Shown piece by piece: positions 58,802 through 64,000 of a stretch of DNA of 64,000 nt. How positions within the stretch are numbered: position 1 is the stretch's first letter; each line of letters begins with the position of its first letter. Position numbers and translations under genes: made by a program. The notes under the pieces are model-generated. The model searched no databases, had not been told where the DNA came from, and saw only the letters and a list, made by a program, of their open reading frames with translations. Where the stretch lies: contig NZ_JYLM01000005.1 of assembly GCF_001439815.1 (NCBI RefSeq), positions 1-64,000 on the forward strand. The letters run 5' to 3'. Source of the DNA: Pseudomonas orientalis (GTDB taxonomy: Bacteria > Pseudomonadota > Gammaproteobacteria > Pseudomonadales > Pseudomonadaceae).

Positions 58802-59441
58802 CCCACGTTACGCGTTCACACGCCTCAAGGGGACAGCGGCAGCGTGCGGGTCGGCGCTGACGATTATCTGTTTCGCTATAGCGATGAGGCGAAGGCCGCC
58901 AGCGCAATCAGCCTGTCGATGCCAGTCCGCGCGGACGAATACCGGCGTCGGGACTTGCATCCCATCTTTCAGATGAATTTGCCGGAGGGCTATGTGCTTG
59001 AACAATTGCGCAATCGCCTCGCCAAAACGGTCAGGGTAGACCCGATGTTACTGCTGGCGCTCTCGGGAAGCAGCGCGCCAATTGGTCGGGTTTTCGCGTC
59101 TTCAGAACAAGTGAATAATCTGATCCCTCTATAGCGATCCGCTTAAATCAGATACGCGGCTGGCACCCACTTACGACATTGTGAACACCACCGCTTACAT
59201 CCGCGACGACTCACTGGCCTTGGACCTGGGCGGAAATAGATCGTTATTCGCCTCGCGCCTGGGCATTCTCGACTTCGCCAGGACCTGCGAAGTCGAACGT
59301 CCCGAAAAGCGTATTCAGGCGCTGCTCCAGACCCTTGAAGTGGTGCTCAAGCGCGAAGACGACTACTGCCGGTTGGCGCCTGAGGTAGCGGGCGCTATAC
59401 GTCAATCCGCTCAGGGTTTTCAAACTAGCTTCGGGGGCTGA
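58794..59441 (+). pseudogene. hipA: Decayed hipA: frameshift plus internal deletion
   Basis: Three pieces of a HipA kinase remain. The start MNSPRYAFTRLKGT is frameshifted into VGADDYLFRYSDEAKAASAISLSMPVR...NLPEGYVLEQLRNRLAK (to about 59100), the N-terminal HipA domain. The next in-frame piece, RLAPTYDIVNTTAYIRDDSLALDLGGN (about 59150-59250), is from the C-terminal lobe. Around 200-250 residues of kinase core between them are missing, so no activity is expected. Confidence 0.85.
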
Positions 59442-59462
59442 ATCGCCCCCCTGATTTGGCGT

Positions 59463-59945
59463 TCAGCCCTTCTCGCCAATCGGCAACCAGATCTCCACCG
59501 TCCCGGTGCCCTTCCTTCCATCAAAATCGGCACTGTAGCGCTCGAAATCCGCCCCCATCACTTTGTAGCCCGAGTGCGGCAGCCACTCGAACATGATGCG
59601 CTCGTAGGTTTGCTCAAGCGCTTGCACCGGCCCGTGATGAGGGAATACGGCATAGTTCAGGGGCGGAATTTCGATGAACTGGAAATTGCTCGGTACATCG
59701 CTTTTGCTGGGGACTTCAACACCGGCCATGTAGTCGAATTCGCCCTGCCTGGGATTATGGCAAACACCATAGGTCACGCCGCCGACGCGCTTCTTGATGT
59801 CCTTGATACAGCTGTTGAACAATTCCCATAGCTGTGGAATATCACCCACGGTGGCTTTCGAATAACGCCCCTGGACGCCTGCGATCACCAGGGCCTTGCC
59901 GGCTTCCATGCGGGGTTCCAACGGTTGTCTTGTCTGCTGATCCAT
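59463..59945 (-). CDS. GyrI-like/AraC effector-binding domain protein
   Basis: A 160-residue stand-alone effector-binding domain (SOUL/GyrI fold): VIAGVQGRYSKATVGDIPQLWELFNSCI, YGVCHNPRQGEFDYMAGVEVPSK and a typical FPHHGPVQALEQTYERIMFEWLPHSGYKV. Such proteins bind small hydrophobic ligands or, in SbmC/GyrI, modulate DNA gyrase. The ATG at 59945 follows AAGGAGACTG. Confidence 0.88.
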   Translation of the reverse strand: MDQQTRQPLEPRMEAGKALVIAGVQGRYSKATVGDIPQLWELFNSCIKDIKKRVGGVTYGVCHNPRQGEFDYMAGVEVPSKSDVPSNFQFIEIPPLNYAVFPHHGPVQALEQTYERIMFEWLPHSGYKVMGADFERYSADFDGRKGTGTVEIWLPIGEKG

Positions 59946-60140
59946 ACGAACAGTCTCCTTCTTATGAGGGAACAAACCCGCATCGAGTATAGGGGCATAT
60001 CCGCGCCGTACTCCATGTAGAAATTTTTCCTACGCATCTGGACAACTTGCCATCATCGACCGTATTGTCTGCCCCGCAGGCCACCGCAGTGGCCGACGTC
60101 GCTCGGACGGTTCCGGGCGCTTACGTACCTCGAGGCAACA

Positions 60141-61352
60141 ATGGCAAACCCAGGTTCGCCGCGCCGCTTTGCGCGCATAGATCGACTCCCCCCCTACGTG
60201 TTCAATATCACTGCCGAGCTGAAGATGGCTGCGCGTCGGCGCGGCGAAGACATCATCGACTTGAGCATGGGTAACCCAGACGGCGCCACGCCACCGCACA
60301 TCGTGGAGAAAATGGTCACCGTCGCCCAGCGCGAAGACACCCACGGCTACTCCACGTCCAAAGGCATTCCGCGCCTGCGCCGTGCGATTTCGCGCTGGTA
60401 CAAGGACCGTTATGACGTGGATATCGACCCCGAGTCGGAAGCCATTGTCACCATCGGCTCCAAAGAAGGCCTGGCGCATCTGATGCTGGCCACCCTCGAC
60501 CAGGGTGACACCGTACTGGTGCCCAACCCCAGCTACCCGATCCACATCTACGGTGCCGTGATTGCCGGCGCCCAGGTGCGCTCGGTGCCGCTGATTCCCG
60601 GCGTGGATTTCTTCGCCGAGCTGGAACGGGCGATTCGCGGCTCGATCCCCAAGCCGAAGATGATGATCCTCGGTTTCCCGTCCAACCCCACCGCACAGTG
60701 CGTGGAGCTGGATTTCTTCGAACGCGTGATCGCCCTGGCCAAGCAGTACGACGTGCTGGTGGTGCACGACCTGGCCTACGCCGACATCGTCTACGACGGC
60801 TGGAAAGCCCCGTCGATCATGCAGGTGCCCGGCGCCAAGGACATTGCGGTGGAGTTTTTCACTCTGTCCAAGAGCTACAACATGGCCGGCTGGCGCATCG
60901 GTTTCATGGTGGGCAACCCGGAACTGGTCAACGCCCTGGCGCGGATCAAGAGCTACCACGACTACGGCACCTTCACCCCGTTGCAGGTGGCCGCGATTGC
61001 CGCGCTGGAAGGCGACCAGCAGTGCGTCAAAGACATCGCCGAGCAGTATCGCCAGCGCCGCAATGTGCTGGTCAAAGGCCTGCATGAGCTGGGTTGGATG
61101 GTAGAAAATCCGAAGGCGTCGATGTACGTCTGGGCGAAAATCCCCGAACAGTATGCCGCCATGGGCTCGCTGGAGTTTGCCAAAAAACTGCTGCTGGAAG
61201 CCAAGGTGTGTGTGTCGCCGGGGATCGGCTTTGGGGAGTATGGCGATGATCATGTGCGCTTTGCGCTGATCGAGAACCAGGACCGGATTCGCCAGGCGGT
61301 GCGGGGCATTCGGGGGATGTTCAGGGCCGATGGGCTGGTCCAGAAAGCCTGA
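60141..61352 (+). CDS. alaC: Alanine-synthesising transaminase (AlaC-like)
   Basis: A 403-residue class I/II PLP aminotransferase. [32 protein letters not shown] and [19 protein letters not shown] (Schiff-base Lys) are those of AlaC/YfdZ. It makes alanine from pyruvate with glutamate as amino donor. GAGG precedes the ATG. Two partial copies of the 3' end of this gene follow downstream inside a tandem repeat. Confidence 0.93.
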   Translation: MANPGSPRRFARIDRLPPYVFNITAELKMAARRRGEDIIDLSMGNPDGATPPHIVEKMVTVAQREDTHGYSTSKGIPRLRRAISRWYKDRYDVDIDPESEAIVTIGSKEGLAHLMLATLDQGDTVLVPNPSYPIHIYGAVIAGAQVRSVPLIPGVDFFAELERAIRGSIPKPKMMILGFPSNPTAQCVELDFFERVIALAKQYDVLVVHDLAYADIVYDGWKAPSIMQVPGAKDIAVEFFTLSKSYNMAGWRIGFMVGNPELVNALARIKSYHDYGTFTPLQVAAIAALEGDQQCVKDIAEQYRQRRNVLVKGLHELGWMVENPKASMYVWAKIPEQYAAMGSLEFAKKLLLEAKVCVSPGIGFGEYGDDHVRFALIENQDRIRQAVRGIRGMFRADGLVQKA

Positions 61353-61382
61353 GCCGATCCATCTGACGAAATGTGGTCAAAA

Positions 61383-61473
61383 TGTGGGAGGGGGCTTGCC
61401 CCCGATGGCAGTGGTTCAGTCACCAGATGCAGTGACTGACACTCTGCTATCGGGGGCAAGCCCCCTCCCACAT
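61383..61473. repeat. REPIN downstream of alaC
   Basis: An intact inverted REP pair, 30 bases past the alaC stop. It is the first of two REPINs in a tandem array. Confidence 0.95.
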
Positions 61474-61496
61474 TTGATTGGGTGGCCACATAGGAA

Positions 61497-61620
61497 GCTG
61501 CGGTGCGGCCTACACCACCACCGACAGTGGTGGAGAATCCCAAAGCGTCGATGTGTGGCTGGGCCAGGATTCGCCAGGCAGTGCGAGGGATTTGCGGGAT
61601 GTTCAGGGCCGATGGCTTAG
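61497..61620 (+). repeat. Chimeric tandem unit, copy A (gntP tail + alaC fragments)
   Basis: This copy consists of: bases like the last 20 of gntP (61508-61527), then bases like alaC near 61098-61136 (coding VENPKASM, 61528-61565), then bases like alaC 61285-61337 (61567-61619). The 150 bases of alaC in between are missing. It is non-coding here and degenerate. Confidence 0.85.
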
Positions 61621-61651
61621 CACCGAAAGCCAGCGCCTGGCTCGGTCAACA

Positions 61652-61741
61652 TGTGGGAGGGGGCTTGCCCCCGATGGCAGTGGTTCAGTCACCAGATACA
61701 GTGACTGACACTCCGCTATCGGATCAAGCCCCCTCCCACAT
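61652..61741. repeat. REPIN, second in the array
   Basis: An inverted REP pair nearly identical in its variable centre to the one at 61383 (both contain TTCAGTCACCAGAT), which shows tandem duplication. Its right arm is mutated (ATCGGATCAAG for ATCGGGGGCAAG). Confidence 0.93.
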
Positions 61742-61764
61742 TTGACTGGATGACCACATGGAAT

Positions 61765-61888
61765 GCTGCGGTGCGGCCTACACCACCAACGACAGTGGTG
61801 GAGAATCCCAAAGCGTCGATGTGTGGCTGGGCCAGGATTCGCCAGGCGGTGCGCGGGATTCGGGGGATGTTCAGGGCGGATGGATTAG
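61765..61888 (+). repeat. Chimeric tandem unit, copy B
   Basis: The same layout as copy A, offset by 268 bases. Positions 61775-61795 match the last bases of gntP (62420-62440) exactly over 21 positions; 61835-61887 match the alaC end. With alaC itself, this makes three tandem copies of the alaC tail. Confidence 0.85.
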
Positions 61889-61925
61889 TTAAAAAAGCAG
61901 GCGGGTAAATGACGCAATGAGGGTT

Positions 61926-61957
61926 CTGTCAGGCCCTTACTGGCGCGGGCCTGACAG
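61926..61957. repeat. Perfect 11-base hairpin
   Basis: CTGTCAGGCCC and GGGCCTGACAG flank ten bases. It lies 28 bases past the end of the small gene at 61986 on the minus strand. There is no T-tract on either side, so its role as a terminator is doubtful. Confidence 0.5.
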
Positions 61958-61985
61958 ATTAAAGAGTAGCCGTATGAACGCCCGT

Positions 61986-62312
61986 TCAAATCACTTCAAA
62001 TGACAGGGGGTTCGTTGGATGGGAAATCTGCGGTCCAGAATGCGTATAAGCACTGATCTTGTACGACCCCGGCCCCATGGAATGCTTGCTCAAGGAAAAC
62101 TCCCACTCAGTCGGAGACGTAACCGGCGCAGTACCAAATTGTTGATAGGGCGCGTTGCTATTTTCCACCACAACTACCGCTCCGTAAGGAGAAGCCCACC
62201 CTCTTATCACGAAATCAGCGGCGACCTTGTCCCCCTCCTTCAGGTTTTGAATAAGAGGCGTCGGCACTAAGACTATTGAGTCACTTTCTGGCTTCGAACT
62301 GTCGTTTTCCAT
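61986..62312 (-). CDS. Small unknown protein with an Ig-like beta-sandwich look
   Basis: A 108-residue protein. A strong ribosome site (GGAGG, eight bases before the ATG at 62312) supports it. The first 25 residues are polar; then VRGWASPYGAVVVVENSN, TEWEFSLSKHSMGPGSYKISAYTHSG and NPLSFEVI alternate like a bacterial Ig-like repeat. No signal peptide is visible. Not recognised. It sits between the alaC repeat array and gntP. Confidence 0.6.
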   Translation of the reverse strand: MENDSSKPESDSIVLVPTPLIQNLKEGDKVAADFVIRGWASPYGAVVVVENSNAPYQQFGTAPVTSPTEWEFSLSKHSMGPGSYKISAYTHSGPQISHPTNPLSFEVI

Positions 62313-62327
62313 GATTTTTCCTCCAAT

Positions 62328-62348
62328 GCTCGTCAAAAAATGACGAGC
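62328..62348 (-). terminator. Hairpin between gntP and the small gene
   Basis: GCTCGTCA/TGACGAGC over an A-rich loop of five, just upstream of the ribosome site of the small gene and 75 bases past the gntP stop. It could end the gntP message weakly or regulate the small gene. Confidence 0.35.
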
Positions 62349-62422
62349 TTCGGAGTTGTTTTAAGAGTCTTCGTGATCACTCGCTACTGTGAAAACTACC
62401 GGTTGCGACAGGTGGTTGAGGC

Positions 62423-63775
62423 CTACACCACCAACGACAGCAGCATGATGAAGATCAATGCCACCACCGACAAAATGGTTTCCATCGCCGTCCAGGTCTT
62501 GAACGTCTCGGCCACGGTCATGTTGAAGTACTGCTTGACCAGCCAGAACCCCGCATCGTTGACGTGAGACAGGATCAACGACCCGGCGCCCGTCGCCAGC
62601 ACCAGCAGCTCGCGGTTAACCCCTGGGATCATGCCGACCACCGGCACCACGATGCCCGCACCGGTAATGGTCGCCACGGTCGCGGAACCGGTGGCGATCC
62701 GAATCACCGCCGCCACCAGCCACGCCAGCAGGATCGGGTTGATCTGTGCGTTCACCGCCATATGGCCGATCACATCGCCCACGCCGCTGGTCACCAGCAT
62801 CTGCTTGAAGCCGCCACCGGCACCGATGATCAGGATGATCGCGGCGGTCGGCGCAAGGCTGGCGTCGAGCAGCTTGAGAATCTGCTTGGAATGGATGCCC
62901 TGGCGATGACCGAAGGTGTACAGCGACAGCAGCAACGCCAGCAGCAGCGCGGTGATCGGGTGACCGATCATGTCCATCCAGTTGCGCACCACGTTGCCTT
63001 CGGCAAAGGCGATGTCGGCAAAGGTCTTGAGCAGCATCAGGAACACCGGCAACAGCACGGTGACCAGGGTGATGGCGAAGCTGGGCAGCGACTTGTTATC
63101 GGTCTCGCGGGCCAGTTGATCCACCAGCTCCTGGGACGGATTGCCCGGGATGTACTTGGCGATAAACGTACCGAAGATCGGGCCGGCGATGATGGCGGTC
63201 GGCAGTGCGACGATCAGGCCATACAGGATGGTCTTGCCGATGTCCGCGCCAAACACGCCAATGGCCAGCAGCGGGCCCGGGTGCGGCGGCACCAGACCGT
63301 GTACCGCCGACAGGCCGGCCAGCAGCGGGATGCCGATCTTGATCAGCGACACGCCGGTACGCCGCGCAACAATGAACACCAGCGGGATCAGCAGCACAAA
63401 GCCGATCTCGAAGAACAGCGGGATGCCCACCAGGAACGCGGCGAACATCATGGCCCACTGGACCTTTTCCTTGCCAAAGGCGCGGATCAGGGTCTGGGCG
63501 ATCTGATCGGCACCGCCGGACTCGGCCATCATCTTGCCGAGCATGGTACCCAGCGCGAGGATGATGCCGACAAAGCCGAGCACCCCGCCGAAGCCGTCCT
63601 GGAATGCCTTGATGATCTTGTCCACGGGCATGCCCGAGGTCAGGCCGAGGAAGCCGGCCGCGATGATCAGTGCGATGAACGGGTGCACCTTGAACTTGGT
63701 GATCAGTACGATCAACCCGATGATAGTGACGACTGCGTCCAGCAGCAGGTACGACTCATGGGACATGCCAAACAT
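62423..63775 (-). CDS. gntP: Gluconate permease (GntP family)
   Basis: A 450-residue transporter with about 12 hydrophobic helices and GntP motifs: GKMMAESGGADQIAQTLI, HGLVPPHPGPLLAIG, GSATVATITGAGIVVPV and SHVNDAGFWLVKQYF. It imports gluconate with protons. It follows gntK on the same strand, as in gnt operons. The AGGAGAGAC ribosome site precedes the ATG at 63775. Its last bases recur in the alaC repeat array. Confidence 0.95.
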   Translation of the reverse strand: MFGMSHESYLLLDAVVTIIGLIVLITKFKVHPFIALIIAAGFLGLTSGMPVDKIIKAFQDGFGGVLGFVGIILALGTMLGKMMAESGGADQIAQTLIRAFGKEKVQWAMMFAAFLVGIPLFFEIGFVLLIPLVFIVARRTGVSLIKIGIPLLAGLSAVHGLVPPHPGPLLAIGVFGADIGKTILYGLIVALPTAIIAGPIFGTFIAKYIPGNPSQELVDQLARETDNKSLPSFAITLVTVLLPVFLMLLKTFADIAFAEGNVVRNWMDMIGHPITALLLALLLSLYTFGHRQGIHSKQILKLLDASLAPTAAIILIIGAGGGFKQMLVTSGVGDVIGHMAVNAQINPILLAWLVAAVIRIATGSATVATITGAGIVVPVVGMIPGVNRELLVLATGAGSLILSHVNDAGFWLVKQYFNMTVAETFKTWTAMETILSVVALIFIMLLSLVV

Positions 63776-63858
63776 GGGGGGTCTCTCCTGTTTGTTGTTG
63801 TTATTAAAGCGGGTGATGAACTTCCTGCCGGGGATAGCGCTATCTTTCCGGCAAAAAA

Positions 63859-64000
63859 TTAATGGATTGGTTCAAAGCCGTGCTCGCGCCACCAGGCATT
63901 GGTCTGCTCGGCCAGTTCCTCGACGCTGTCTTCGCTGGCGTTGAGGGCCAGGGTCAGCGGCTCGCCCTTGGGCGATTCAAGGGTGGCGAACTGACTGTCG
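63859..64000 (-). CDS. gntK: Gluconokinase, C-terminal end only
   Basis: The window edge cuts this gene. The last 47 codons read DSQFATLESPKGEPLTLALNASEDSVEELAEQ and end HGFEPIH; SQFATLE is typical of GntK near its C-terminus. It phosphorylates gluconate after uptake by GntP. The stop is at 63859-63861, 84 bases before gntP. Confidence 0.75.
   Translation of the reverse strand, partial: DSQFATLESPKGEPLTLALNASEDSVEELAEQTNAWWREHGFEPIH

Noticed and set aside
61383..61741. Repeated palindromes resembling a small CRISPR array
   Set aside because: The units are REPINs with inverted arms and a 268-base period, there are no short equal spacers and no cas genes.
62564..63862. 432-codon frame opposite gntP
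   Set aside because: Shadow of gntP; Asp/His/Gln-rich, with no recognisable protein.

Overview
The window looks like chromosomal DNA of a Pseudomonas from the fluorescens group. Three things point there: gene orders known from Pseudomonas (alaS-lysC-csrA/rsmA-tRNA-Ser-tRNA-Arg; aotJQMOP-argR next to aruCFGDB-orf-aruE), a recognisable AmrZ, and many short palindromic REP/REPIN elements of the type common in P. fluorescens genomes. This is inferred from sequence recognition alone; no database search was run.

Layout. 0-4.2 kb: tRNA-Arg(CCT), two small unknown proteins, amrZ convergent with mgtE, then a tRNA-Arg(ACG) x2 / tRNA-Ser(GCT) cluster. 4.2-9.7 kb: csrA, lysC, alaS and ltaE on the minus strand; the alaS upstream region holds a perfect palindrome around a TATAAT box. 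9.9-10.7 kb: an FMN riboswitch drives a lumazine synthase. 10.8-18.6 kb: the arginine succinyltransferase (aru/ast) catabolic operon, with REPINs lodged between its genes. 18.9-24.0 kb: a 1682-residue leucine-rich-repeat toxin/effector-like protein inserted between the aru operon and argR. 24.0-29.3 kb: argR and the aot arginine/ornithine ABC uptake operon. Matches to the ArgR half-site consensus lie upstream of both aruC and aotJ, so uptake, the regulator and catabolism form one regulon, with the giant gene sitting inside it.

30-34.7 kb: acsA, a DUF2790 secreted protein, a solitary VapB-like antitoxin and nrdB. 34.8-45 kb is a plastic accessory stretch: a BRO-N protein, an HNH nuclease, a HAD-family phosphatase, a VapBC pair, two pseudogenes, an unknown protein with a Cys/His cluster, a regulator under a LexA-like SOS box, a P-loop protein, an amidase with a catalytic-domain-less relative, and an MBL hydrolase facing its TetR regulator across two palindromic operators.

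46-60 kb carries housekeeping and regulatory genes: a BdlA-like double-PAS receptor, several LysR regulators facing small targets (monooxygenase, SDR, PACE efflux pump), a periplasmic glycerophosphodiesterase, CorA-like and Pit transporters, and a hipBA locus in which hipA is decayed. 60-64 kb: alaC, a tandem chimeric repeat array built from the alaC 3' end, the gntP 3' end and REPINs, a small unknown protein, gntP and the end of gntK, cut by the window edge.

The strongest leads are the giant LRR protein that stops where another repeat module or an E3 ligase domain would begin, the alaC/gntP/REPIN chimeric repeat, the alaS promoter palindrome, the SOS-boxed regulator, and the unknown Cys/His-cluster protein.
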